This document shows, piece by piece, positions 13,997 to 21,986 of a DNA stretch of 64,000 nucleotides (within the stretch, counting starts at the first letter, position 1; the number at the start of each line of letters is the position of its first letter). A model generated the notes under the pieces. That model was not told the DNA's origin. It did not search any database and was given only the letters and a program-made list of their open reading frames with translations. Source of the stretch: Panacagrimonas sp052389915 (GTDB lineage: Bacteria; Pseudomonadota; Gammaproteobacteria; Nevskiales; Nevskiaceae); NCBI GenBank assembly GCA_052389915.1, contig JBQTHL010000015.1, positions 80,830 to 144,829 of the forward strand. Direction: 5' to 3'. The translations under genes and the position numbers were made by a program.

Positions 13997-15847
13997 ATGG
14001 CTGAGGTGAACCCTTCCGACATCGGCAATCCCGACTACTTCCATAAAGTCGTGGACTGCCAGTGGGCCTGTCCGGCTCACACCCCGGTTCCCGAATACAT
14101 CCGCTTGATTGCCGACGGCCGTTACGCCGATGCGTACATGGTCAACTGGCAGAGCAACGTCTTCCCCGGAATTCTAGGCCGCACCTGCGACCGTCCATGC
14201 GAACCTGCCTGCCGTCGCGGCCGGGTGGAGGAAAACAATGGTGCCAAGCCGGAGCCGGTCGCGATCTGCCGGCTCAAGCGCGTTGCCGCCGATCTGAAGG
14301 GTGATATTCGCGCACGTTTGCCGCGGCCGGCTTCCGGCAAGAAAGGCAAGCGTATCGCCTGCGTCGGCGCTGGGCCTGCCTCGCTCACCGTCGCGCGCGA
14401 TCTGGCGCCGCTCGGTTATCAGGTCACGGTTTTCGAGGCCGATGCCAAGGGCGGCGGCTTCATGCGCACACAGGTGCCGCGCTTTCGCTTGCCGGAAGCC
14501 GTGATCGACGAGGAGGTGGGCTACATCCTCGATCTTGGAGTGGAGTTGCGCGGCGGTCAGCGTATCGAGTCGATGACGGCCTTGCTGGGCCAGGGCTACG
14601 ACGCGGTATTCGTCGGCAGCGGCGCGCCGCGCGGACGCGATCTGGAAATCCCCGGCCGCAGCGAAGCCGCGGCACAGATTCACATCGGCATCGACTGGCT
14701 GGCCTCGGTGTATTTCGGGCACGTCGAAAAAGTGGGCAGGCGCGTGATCGTGCTCGGCGGCGGCAACACCGCGATGGATTGCTGCCGCTCGGCGCGCCGA
14801 CTGGGTGGTGATGAGGTCAAGGTCATCGTGCGCTCGGGCTTCGACGAAATGAAGGCGAGCCCCTGGGAAAAGGAAGACGCGATGCACGAGGGCATTCCCA
14901 TCCTCGATTACCGCGTACCCAAGGCCTTCGTGCACGAGAACGGCAAGCTCAGCGGCATGACGTTCGAGAAGGTCCGCGCAGAGCGAGACGAGAGTGGCCG
15001 GCGCAAGCTGGTGCCCACCGGTGAGCCGGACGAATTCCACGCCTGCGACGAGGTGCTGGTCGCCGTCGGCCAGGAGAACGCGTTCCCCTGGATCGAGCGC
15101 GATTGCGGCATCGCCTTCGACGAGTGGGGCATGCCGGTGCTGGACAAGGCCACGCACCAGTCCTCGATACCGACCGTGCTGTTCGGCGGCGACGCGGCCT
15201 TCGGCCCGAAGAACATCATCTGGGCGGTCGCACATGGCCACGAGGCGGCGGTGAGCATCGACAAGCTGCTCAGCGGCGAAGACCCGCGTCATCGTCCCGC
15301 GCCGGCGGTGACGATGCTGTCGCAGAAGATGGGCATCCACGAGTGGAGCTACGACAACGACATCTCGAACGACGAGCGCTACAAGGTGCCGCTGGCCCCA
15401 AGCGAGCGAGCGCTCAAGGACATCCGCATGGAGGTCGAACTGGGCTTCGATATCCAGACCGCTCTCAAGGAGACGCAGCGCTGCTTGAATTGCGACGTGC
15501 AGACCGTGTTCAACGAAAAGACCTGCATCGAGTGCGACGCCTGCGTCGATGTCTGTCCGATGGACTGCATCAGCTTCACCGGCAACGCCGAGGAATCCTT
15601 GCTGCGCCTCAGCCTCACGGCGCCAGCGTTTAACGCGCAGCAGGACTTGTACGTGTCCGAATCCTTGCGCACCGGCCGCGTGATGGTGAAGGACGAAGAC
15701 GTATGCCTGCACTGCGGACTCTGCGCCGAACGCTGCCCGACCGGGGCCTGGGACATGCAGAAATTCCTGTTCAACACCACCAAGGCGGGGTCGGGTTGCC
15801 GCAGCAAATCGACGGATTCCGCGATCCGGCTGGAGGCTGTGACATGA
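13997..15847 (+). CDS. FAD/NAD(P)-dependent oxidoreductase with two 4Fe-4S clusters (2-oxoacid oxidoreductase partner subunit)
   Basis: About 616 residues. The N-terminal Fe-S/helical domain is of GltD/NfnB type (CQWACPAHTPVPEYI; CDRPCEPACRRG), followed by two Rossmann domains (GAGPASLTVA; GGGNTAMDCC) and a C-terminal ferredoxin domain with CIECDACVDVCP and CLHCGLCAERCP, enough for two 4Fe-4S clusters. It would pass electrons between NAD(P)H and the two following subunits. Start choice is uncertain: AGGAG lies too close to the ATG at 13997, so GTG at 14006 is possible. It overlaps the next gene by 4 bp (ATGA), so translation is coupled. Confidence 0.85.
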   Translation: MAEVNPSDIGNPDYFHKVVDCQWACPAHTPVPEYIRLIADGRYADAYMVNWQSNVFPGILGRTCDRPCEPACRRGRVEENNGAKPEPVAICRLKRVAADLKGDIRARLPRPASGKKGKRIACVGAGPASLTVARDLAPLGYQVTVFEADAKGGGFMRTQVPRFRLPEAVIDEEVGYILDLGVELRGGQRIESMTALLGQGYDAVFVGSGAPRGRDLEIPGRSEAAAQIHIGIDWLASVYFGHVEKVGRRVIVLGGGNTAMDCCRSARRLGGDEVKVIVRSGFDEMKASPWEKEDAMHEGIPILDYRVPKAFVHENGKLSGMTFEKVRAERDESGRRKLVPTGEPDEFHACDEVLVAVGQENAFPWIERDCGIAFDEWGMPVLDKATHQSSIPTVLFGGDAAFGPKNIIWAVAHGHEAAVSIDKLLSGEDPRHRPAPAVTMLSQKMGIHEWSYDNDISNDERYKVPLAPSERALKDIRMEVELGFDIQTALKETQRCLNCDVQTVFNEKTCIECDACVDVCPMDCISFTGNAEESLLRLSLTAPAFNAQQDLYVSESLRTGRVMVKDEDVCLHCGLCAERCPTGAWDMQKFLFNTTKAGSGCRSKSTDSAIRLEAVT

Positions 15848-17679
15848 GCGCCTCGATCGCAGCGGTCAACGACTTCGTCATCAAGTTCGCCAATGTCAAC
15901 GGCTCGGGCTCGGCTTCGGCCAACGAGCTGTTCGCGAAAAGCATCCTGCGCATGGGCGTGCCGGTCAGCCCGCGCAATATCTTCCCGTCCAACATCCAGG
16001 GACTACCGACCTGGTACGAGGTGCGGGTCAACGAACGCGGCTGGCTGGGCCGGCGCGGCGGCGTCGATCTGATGGTGGCGCTCAATCCGCAGACCTGGGA
16101 CAGCGATGTCGCGGAGCTGGAGTCCGGCGGATACCTGTTCTATGACTCCTCCAAGCCGATGCCGCGCTCGAAGTTTCGCGAGGACGTGAGCATCATCGGC
16201 ATGCCGCTCACGCAACTCTGCAACGCGGCGTACACCGATTCGCGCCAGCGGCAGTTGTTCAAGAACATCATGTACGTCGGCGCGCTGGCGGCGCTGCTCG
16301 GGATCGAGCTGGCGGAAATCGAGGAGCTGATTGGCGAGCAATACAAAAGCAAAGCCAAGTTGCTCGACGCCAACGTCAAGGCCCTGCGCATGGGTCACAC
16401 TTACGCACGCGAACACCTGACGCCGACAGGCCTGTGCGTGCAGCGCGCGGACAACGTCGGCGACAAGATTTTCGTCGAAGGCAATAGCGCGGCCGCGCTC
16501 GGCTGCGTCTACGGCGGCGCTACCGTCTGCGCCTGGTACCCGATCACGCCGTCCTCGTCGCTCGCCGAAGCGTTCCAGACCTACTGCCAGAAATATCGCG
16601 TGGACGGCGCGACCCAGAAGAACCGCTACGCCGTGGTGCAGGCCGAAGACGAGATCGCCTCGATCGGCATCTGCATCGGCGCGGCCTGGAATGGTGCGCG
16701 TTCGTTCACCGCGACCTCCGGCCCCGGCATCTCCCTGATGACCGAGTTCATCGGCCTGGCTTACTTCGCTGAAGTGCCGGTGACCATCATCAACGTGCAG
16801 CGCGGCGGGCCCAGTACCGGCATGCCCACGCGCACGCAGCAGGCCGACGTGCTGTCCTGCGCCTACGCCTCGCACGGCGATACCAAGCACGTGCTGCTAT
16901 TTCCCGAAGACCCAACCGAGTGCTTCGAGTTCGCCGCCGCAGCGCTCGATCTCGCCGACCGCTTGCAGACGCCGGTGTTCGTGATGACGGATCTGGATAT
17001 CGGCATGAACCAGCGCCTGTGCGCGCCGTTCAAGTGGGACGCAACGCGCGACTACGATCGCGGCAAGGTCATGACCGCCGAGGAGCTGGAAGCCGGGCGC
17101 GATTTCGGCCGCTATCTCGACGTGGATGGCGACGGCATTCCCTACCGCACCTATCCGGGCACGCACGCCAATCGCGGTGCCTACTTCACGCGCGGCACCA
17201 CTCGCGACCCTTACGCGCGCTATTCCGAGAAAGGGCCTGACTACGTCTACAACGTGCAACGCCTGCTGAAGAAGTTCGACACGGCCAAATCGCTGGTGCC
17301 GCAACCCGTGCTGCACGAAGCCGCGCAGAAGACCCGCTTCGGCGTGATTCACTACGGCTCGACCAGCCCGGCGATGGCCGAGGCGGACGACGCGCTCGAA
17401 GCCGACGGCTTCCACGTGGACGTGCTGCGCCTGCGCGCGTTTCCCTTCCCCGATTCGGTGCGCGATTTCGTGCTCGCACACGAGCGTGTGTTCGTGGTCG
17501 AGCAAAATCGCGACGCACAGTTGCGCAGCCTGTTGGTGAACGAGTTCGATCTCGATCCAGCGCGCCTCGTTCCCGTACTGCATTACGACGGCACGCCTAT
17601 CACCGCCCGCTTCATCGTGCGTGAAATCAGTTCGCGCATGCTGGGGCCACGCGCGGTGCACACGGAGCGCGCGGCATGA
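15844..17679 (+). CDS. 2-oxoacid:acceptor oxidoreductase, fused gamma-alpha subunit
   Basis: A 611-residue protein with an N-terminal gamma domain (FANVNGSGSASANELFAKSILRMG, about 1-190) fused to the alpha domain (EGNSAAALGCVYGG, YPITPSSSLAE, SGPGISLMTEF). This is the arrangement of KorA-type 2-oxoglutarate/2-oxoacid:ferredoxin oxidoreductases. It oxidatively decarboxylates a 2-oxoacid to an acyl-CoA together with the beta subunit. The true substrate (2-oxoglutarate, pyruvate, branched or aryl oxoacid) cannot be read from sequence. The start overlaps the FAD subunit stop; the beta gene follows after 100 bp. Confidence 0.9.
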   Translation: MSASIAAVNDFVIKFANVNGSGSASANELFAKSILRMGVPVSPRNIFPSNIQGLPTWYEVRVNERGWLGRRGGVDLMVALNPQTWDSDVAELESGGYLFYDSSKPMPRSKFREDVSIIGMPLTQLCNAAYTDSRQRQLFKNIMYVGALAALLGIELAEIEELIGEQYKSKAKLLDANVKALRMGHTYAREHLTPTGLCVQRADNVGDKIFVEGNSAAALGCVYGGATVCAWYPITPSSSLAEAFQTYCQKYRVDGATQKNRYAVVQAEDEIASIGICIGAAWNGARSFTATSGPGISLMTEFIGLAYFAEVPVTIINVQRGGPSTGMPTRTQQADVLSCAYASHGDTKHVLLFPEDPTECFEFAAAALDLADRLQTPVFVMTDLDIGMNQRLCAPFKWDATRDYDRGKVMTAEELEAGRDFGRYLDVDGDGIPYRTYPGTHANRGAYFTRGTTRDPYARYSEKGPDYVYNVQRLLKKFDTAKSLVPQPVLHEAAQKTRFGVIHYGSTSPAMAEADDALEADGFHVDVLRLRAFPFPDSVRDFVLAHERVFVVEQNRDAQLRSLLVNEFDLDPARLVPVLHYDGTPITARFIVREISSRMLGPRAVHTERAA

Positions 17680-17736
17680 GCCGCCGGCACCGCAGCTTCG
17701 CCATCTTCACATCTGGTCCCATTAGCCGGCGACGCA

Positions 17737-17785
17737 GGTCATGCCTCTTGCCCGCTGGCTCCGCTTCGCGGGGTGAGGCATGACC
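17737..17785 (+). promoter_or_regulatory. Hairpin enclosing the ribosome-binding site and start codon of the beta subunit
   Basis: GGTCATGCCTC (17737-17747) is the exact inverse of GAGGCATGACC (17775-17785), and CCCGC/GCGGG pairs inside it. The paired arm contains the Shine-Dalgarno-like GGGTGAGG and the ATG at 17780. In RNA this would hide the start site until it is opened. It could equally be a palindromic repeat that landed here. Confidence 0.6.
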
Positions 17786-18835
17786 TACCTCGCCAAACCC
17801 AAGCTCCACCACCCCAGCCTCACCCGCAACGCAGTCGGCTACACGCGCCGCGACTACGAGGGCAAGGTCTCCACGCTCTGTGCGGGCTGCGGCCACGATT
17901 CGATTTCTGCGGCCATCGTGCAGGCTTGCTGGGAACTGGACATCGAACCGCACCGGGTCGCCAAGCTCTCCGGCATCGGTTGCAGCTCCAAGACGCCGGA
18001 TTATTTTCTCGGCAACTCGCATGGTTTCAACACCGTGCACGGGCGTATGCCCTCGGTGCTGACCGGCGCCAATCTCGCCAATCGCGAGTTGCTTTACCTT
18101 GGCGTGTCCGGCGATGGAGATTCCGCGTCGATCGGCATCGGCCAACTCGTGCACATCATTCGTCGCGACGTGGCGATGGTCTACATCGTCGAAAACAACG
18201 GCGTCTACGGTTTGACCAAGGGTCAGTTTTCCGCGACCGCCGACCAGGGCTCCACGTCCAAGCGCGGCGTGGTCAACCCGGACACGCCCATCGACCTGAT
18301 TGGCCTGGCGCTGCAACTCGGCGCGACTTACGTGGCGCGCGGATTCTCGGGCGACAAGCAGCAACTCGTGCCCTTGATAAAAGGCGCGATCCTGCATCGA
18401 GGCGCAGCTTTTCTCGATGTCATCAGTCCCTGCGTGGCCTTCAACAATCACGCCGGCAGCACCAAGAGCTACGAGTACGTGCGCGAGCACAATGAGGCGG
18501 TGAACCGGCTCGACGTGATTCCCTGCCGCAGCGAAATCCGCATCGAGTACGCCGAGGGCGAACTGATCGAAGTCGAGCAGCACGACGGCAGCAAGCTGCG
18601 GCTGCGCAAGCTGGAAGGCGATTACAACCCCACCGATCGCATCGCCGCCCTCAACCACGTCCTCACCCACGAGGCGCGCGGCGAGGTGCCGACCGGCCTG
18701 CTGTTCGTCGATGGCGCTGCGCATGACCTGCATGCGCATCTGAACACGGTCGAGATTCCATTCAATCGGCTTGGAATCGCCGAGCTGTGCCCAGGGGCTT
18801 CGGTGCTGGACGGAATCAACGCCTCACTGCGCTGA
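17780..18835 (+). CDS. 2-oxoacid:acceptor oxidoreductase, beta subunit
   Basis: A 351-residue thiamine-diphosphate-binding subunit. It has LCAGCGHDSISAAI, KLSGIGCSSKTPDYFLG and the ThDP/Mg motif GDGDSASIGIG...VENNGVYGLTKGQ. It pairs with the upstream gamma-alpha subunit; the three genes form one plus-strand operon, although a 100 bp gap with a strong hairpin over this start breaks the otherwise tight spacing. KorB-like proteins of aerobes in this arrangement are known. The cysteines near the N-terminus may hold a 4Fe-4S cluster. Confidence 0.92.
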   Translation: MTYLAKPKLHHPSLTRNAVGYTRRDYEGKVSTLCAGCGHDSISAAIVQACWELDIEPHRVAKLSGIGCSSKTPDYFLGNSHGFNTVHGRMPSVLTGANLANRELLYLGVSGDGDSASIGIGQLVHIIRRDVAMVYIVENNGVYGLTKGQFSATADQGSTSKRGVVNPDTPIDLIGLALQLGATYVARGFSGDKQQLVPLIKGAILHRGAAFLDVISPCVAFNNHAGSTKSYEYVREHNEAVNRLDVIPCRSEIRIEYAEGELIEVEQHDGSKLRLRKLEGDYNPTDRIAALNHVLTHEARGEVPTGLLFVDGAAHDLHAHLNTVEIPFNRLGIAELCPGASVLDGINASLR

Positions 18836-18845
18836 AAGGAACGTC

Positions 18846-18950
18846 CGAAGAATCTCGCGGAGGCGCAGAGAGCGGCGCAAAGACGCAGAAATTTTTTGCG
18901 CCTCTGCGTTTTTCTCTGTGCCTCTACATGATTCTTGTCGCTTTCGCTTT
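18846..18950. repeat. GCGCAAAGACGCAGA inverted repeat, copy 1
   Basis: AGGCGCAGAGAGCGGCGCAAAGACGCAGAAA faces an inverted TTTGCGCCTCTGCGTTTTTCTCTGTGCCTC. The right flank TGATTCTTGTCGCTT also follows the copy at 33636-33760; a third copy lies at 36538-36631. Confidence 0.85.
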
Positions 18951-18997
18951 TTGCGCCAAGCTGAGAGAGTTGCCACGAACAGCTCTCGTTTCGACTC

Positions 18998-19906
18998 ATG
19001 AATTCTCTCGACTGGAAAAGCGACGCTCTCGTGGGCAACGGAATTCGGCTGCAATTCGAATCCGCCGGGGCCGAACATGGCGAGCCCCTGCTGTTGGTCA
19101 TGGGCCTGGGTTGCCAGCTCATCCAATGGCCCGAGCCGCTCTGCGCGGACTTGGTGACGCGCGGCTTTCGCGTGATCCGTTTCGACAATCGCGACATCGG
19201 TCTCTCGGGCGATGCCAACCGCGGCGTGCGTTTCGATCTGCGTCGCGATTTTTTTCGCACGCGTCTGCTGCTGAAACCCGGTCCGGCCAATTACCTGCTG
19301 CACGACATGGCCGCCGACACCGTCGCGCTGATGGACGCACTCGGGCTCGTGCGTGCGCACCTGGTCGGCACATCGATGGGCGGGATGATCGCGCAGATTG
19401 CCGCTGCAACTTTTCCAGATCGCATAAGCAGTCTGACCTCGATCATGTCCGGCACCAATCATCCCTGGATTCGACAGACGCGTATGGATCTGTTGCTGCG
19501 CATGATCAAGCCGCCGCCGAACCACGAGCGCGAGACCCTGGTCGCGCGCTCGGTGGAAACTTTTACCTTGATCGGCAGCCCCGGCTATCCGACACCGGCA
19601 CCCGAGCTGAAGGATTTCGCCGGACGCGCCTACGACCGCGCGTTCCGCCCCGGCGGCGTGCTGAGGCAGATGCACGCGATCGTCGCCACGCCGTGCTTCG
19701 AGGACTTGTTGCCGCGAGTCACCGCACCCACGCAGATCGTTCACGGCGCTGCCGACGCCCTGCTGCGGCCGGCCTGCGGCCGGCGCAGCGCGCGCTTCAT
19801 TCGCGGCGCGCGGATGGATTTGATCGAGGGCATGGGGCACGACCTGCCGAGAAGCTTGATGCCGCGTCTGGCGGAGTTGATTGCTTCGAACGCAGCGCGT
19901 ACCTGA
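18998..19906 (+). CDS. Alpha/beta hydrolase (paralogue A)
   Basis: A 302-residue alpha/beta-hydrolase with nucleophile motif GTSMGGM near residue 127, an oxyanion region LLVMGLGCQLIQWP, RFDNRDIGLS and a terminal GMGHD histidine. It is closely similar over its full length to the hydrolase at 26750-27655, and the two share RAYDRAFRPGG, LRPACG and SLMPR. The fold covers esterases, lactonases and C-C hydrolases; RdmC-like aclacinomycin methylesterases are the nearest type I recognise. It stands alone downstream of the oxidoreductase operon after a repeat. Confidence 0.88.
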   Translation: MNSLDWKSDALVGNGIRLQFESAGAEHGEPLLLVMGLGCQLIQWPEPLCADLVTRGFRVIRFDNRDIGLSGDANRGVRFDLRRDFFRTRLLLKPGPANYLLHDMAADTVALMDALGLVRAHLVGTSMGGMIAQIAAATFPDRISSLTSIMSGTNHPWIRQTRMDLLLRMIKPPPNHERETLVARSVETFTLIGSPGYPTPAPELKDFAGRAYDRAFRPGGVLRQMHAIVATPCFEDLLPRVTAPTQIVHGAADALLRPACGRRSARFIRGARMDLIEGMGHDLPRSLMPRLAELIASNAART

Positions 19907-19952
19907 GGGGGTTGGCGCGTTTACGCCGCCGCCGGCGATTCGGCTTGCCCGC

Positions 19953-20321
19953 TCATTCGGATTCCAGGGCCAGCTTCAGTCGGTCGAGCGCGCGATCCCA
20001 CTGCTGCGCAATGGCTTCGAGCGAGCGACGCGCCTCTTCCAGGTGTGCCGGATCGAACTCCCACAGGCGTTCGCGCCCCTGCTTCACGTCGTGCACCAGC
20101 CCGGCATCCGCCAGAACGAGCAGATGCTTGGTAATCGCCTGGCGCGTGATTTCGGTTCCGGAAGTGAGCTGTGCGATGGACATCGCCCCGCCCGCACACA
20201 GCACCGCGATCAGGCGCAGGCGCGTCTCGTCGCCCAGCGCCGCGAAGATCGGCGCCGACTTGCGCAACGCGGAATCGCGCAAGGAAGCGCTTGCCGTAGA
20301 CCCGCTACGGGAGGGCGACAT
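19953..20321 (-). CDS. ArsR-family helix-turn-helix regulator
   Basis: A 122-residue winged-helix repressor: APIFAALGDETRLRLIAVL (helices 1-2), LTSGTEITRQAITKHLLVL (recognition helix) and a GLVHDVKQGRERLWEF wing. No CxC metal site is seen, so it is of the ArsR-SRPBCC partner group rather than a metal sensor. It overlaps the end of the SRPBCC gene by 17 bp and is its second operon member. Direct and inverted repeats upstream of the SRPBCC start are likely its operators. Confidence 0.9.
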   Translation of the reverse strand: MSPSRSGSTASASLRDSALRKSAPIFAALGDETRLRLIAVLCAGGAMSIAQLTSGTEITRQAITKHLLVLADAGLVHDVKQGRERLWEFDPAHLEEARRSLEAIAQQWDRALDRLKLALESE

Positions 20322-20766
20322 GCCTTTCGATGCTCTTCATCTGCCAGTCCCAGCCGCCGCTGTTCTCGCGGAAGGCCTCGTCGCGACGCGCAACCGGAAC
20401 TTGGTCGAAGCCCGATTCGACCAAGATAAGCAAGGTGCCGCCTTCGGCGTCCTCGAGTTCGAACACGACCAGCGTCCTCTGCTCCTTCGAATAATCGGCG
20501 CCGGGTTCGACCGCGTACGGATGCCAGGAGAACGACAGCAGGCGCTCCGGCTCCATGCGTTCGATCACGACCTCCCAAGTCAGGTGCTCATAGCCGGGAT
20601 GCGTGATCTGTCCCCGCACGCTCTGTCCCACTGCAAAGACTTTTCCCTTGAGCGCGACGCCAAACCAGTTGCCGAACTGCTCGGCATTCGACAGCGCTCG
20701 CCACACGCGCGAACGCGGCGCCTTGAGCAGGATGCTTCTTTCGATACGATCGATTGACGGGTTCAT
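20305..20766 (-). CDS. SRPBCC (AHSA1-like) protein paired with ArsR regulator
   Basis: A 153-residue START/Bet v1-fold protein starting IERSILLKAPRSRVWRALSNAEQFGNWFGV, with RLLSFSWHPYA and a terminal W-rich helix. Such proteins are often encoded with an ArsR-type repressor, as here, and may bind a hydrophobic ligand; the ligand is unknown. It is transcribed first, and its stop overlaps the regulator start. The promoter region at 20767-20830 is shared with the divergent HlyD gene. Confidence 0.88.
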   Translation of the reverse strand: MNPSIDRIERSILLKAPRSRVWRALSNAEQFGNWFGVALKGKVFAVGQSVRGQITHPGYEHLTWEVVIERMEPERLLSFSWHPYAVEPGADYSKEQRTLVVFELEDAEGGTLLILVESGFDQVPVARRDEAFRENSGGWDWQMKSIERHVALP

Positions 20767-20772
20767 ATGCCA

Positions 20773-20828
20773 CCTCTTGGTTGCATATTACGCCGCTCCG
20801 ATTTAAATGCAACCTCTGGATTGCGTAT
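20773..20828. promoter_or_regulatory. Candidate ArsR operators between SRPBCC and hlyD-like genes
   Basis: GGTTGCAT (20779-20786) and ATGCAACC (20807-20814) form an inverted pair. In addition CCTCTTGGTTGCATAT (20773-20788) is repeated as CCTCTGGATTGCGTAT (20813-20828), 13 of 16 matching and 40 bp apart. The position fits autoregulation of the SRPBCC-ArsR operon and possibly control of the divergent exporter. Confidence 0.55.
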
Positions 20829-20903
20829 GGTGGAATCGAGGGCGCGTCGGTTCGCGGAACCGTGCAAACTTCCGGGCGTGCGTGGCTAGGGAGCGCAAGT
20901 GCG

Positions 20904-21986
20904 ATGCGAACATCCGGAATCTGGCTGCTTGGATTCGCGGTCTGCGCGCTGACCGGCTGCGCCGGCGAACCCGCGGAATCGATCACCGGCTATGTCGAGG
21001 CGATCTACGTCCACCCGGCTCCCGCAAGCGCCGGGCGCCTGACTTCGCTGGCAGTGGAACGCGGATCGAAGGTCAAAGCTGGACAGCCGCTGTTCGCACT
21101 CGACGCGGAACGCGAACTGGCCGCCGTCGATGAAGCGCGGCATCGGCTGGACGCGCAGAAAGCGCGGCTCGCCGATCTGGACAAGGGTCGCAGGCCGGCC
21201 GAACTCGCCGTGATTCGCGCGCAGTTGCAGCAGGCCGAGGCGCAGCTTCGCTTGTCGCGGGCGAGCGCAGCCCGGCAAACATCGCTGTCGGCCAAAAGTC
21301 TGGTCAGTGCAGACGTGCTCGATGCCGCAAAAACCACCGAGGCGCGCGACACCGCAAGAGTGTCAGAGCTCCAACGTCAGTTCGAAGTGGCCAAACTCGC
21401 GGGTCGCGCCGATGCACTTGAGGCAGCCCGCCAGGACGTGGCCACGACGCAAGCCCAGCTTGCGCAGACACAGTGGGCGCTGGCGCAGAAAACGGTCGCG
21501 GCGCCGGCCGCAGGGAGCGTCGAAGACATCTACTTTCGTCCGGGTGAGTTCGTCGGCGCTGGCGTGGCGGTGCTCGCGCTGCTGCCGCCCGCGAACCGGC
21601 GCCTGCGCTTCTTCGTGCCGCAGACTCGGCTCGCCAGCTTCACGCTCGGTCAAGCGGTGAGTGCGAGCTGCGATGGCTGCGGAGAAGCCATCGCGGCGAA
21701 GATCAGCTTCGTCGCGAGCGAGGCGGAGTTCGCACCGCCGGTGCTGTTTGATCGCCACCAACGCGCGCGGCTGGTGTATCGCGTCGAGGCCCTGCCTGCC
21801 CCGGAGGACGCGCTGCGCTTGCATCCCGGACAGCCCGTGGACGTGAAGCCATCACCCAACGTCCGTCATTCCCGCGAAGGCGGGAATCCAGTTTTCGTCG
21901 GTTCGTTGAGTGGCCAAAACTGGATGCCCGCCTTCGCGGGCATGACGTTTCCTTCCTCGATTGTCGCGCGACCCGCAGGTGGCTAG
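20904..21986 (+). CDS. HlyD-family periplasmic adaptor lipoprotein
   Basis: A 360-residue membrane-fusion subunit. The N-terminal lipobox LTGC (Cys near residue 18) predicts a lipoprotein anchored in the periplasm. A biotinyl-lipoyl half (GRLTSLAVERGSKVKAGQPLFAL), a long alpha-hairpin coiled coil (about 60-200) and the second lipoyl half (VAAPAAGSVEDIYFRPGEFV) follow. It is the YbhG type, working with the ABC ATPase and ABC-2 permease downstream. The last ~35 residues (from about HSREGGNP) come from a palindromic repeat inserted at 21864-21947 and are not part of the family. The start at 20904 has GGGAG upstream. Confidence 0.9.
   Translation: MRTSGIWLLGFAVCALTGCAGEPAESITGYVEAIYVHPAPASAGRLTSLAVERGSKVKAGQPLFALDAERELAAVDEARHRLDAQKARLADLDKGRRPAELAVIRAQLQQAEAQLRLSRASAARQTSLSAKSLVSADVLDAAKTTEARDTARVSELQRQFEVAKLAGRADALEAARQDVATTQAQLAQTQWALAQKTVAAPAAGSVEDIYFRPGEFVGAGVAVLALLPPANRRLRFFVPQTRLASFTLGQAVSASCDGCGEAIAAKISFVASEAEFAPPVLFDRHQRARLVYRVEALPAPEDALRLHPGQPVDVKPSPNVRHSREGGNPVFVGSLSGQNWMPAFAGMTFPSSIVARPAGG
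21864..21947. repeat. CGTCATTCCCGCGAAGGCGGG inverted repeat inside the 3' end of the adaptor gene
   Basis: Ends CGTCATTCCCGCGAAGGCGGG and CCCGCCTTCGCGGGCATGACG are inverted. Translation yields the familiar HSREGGNP...MPAFAGMT tail. The insertion extended the HlyD reading frame instead of breaking it. Confidence 0.9.
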
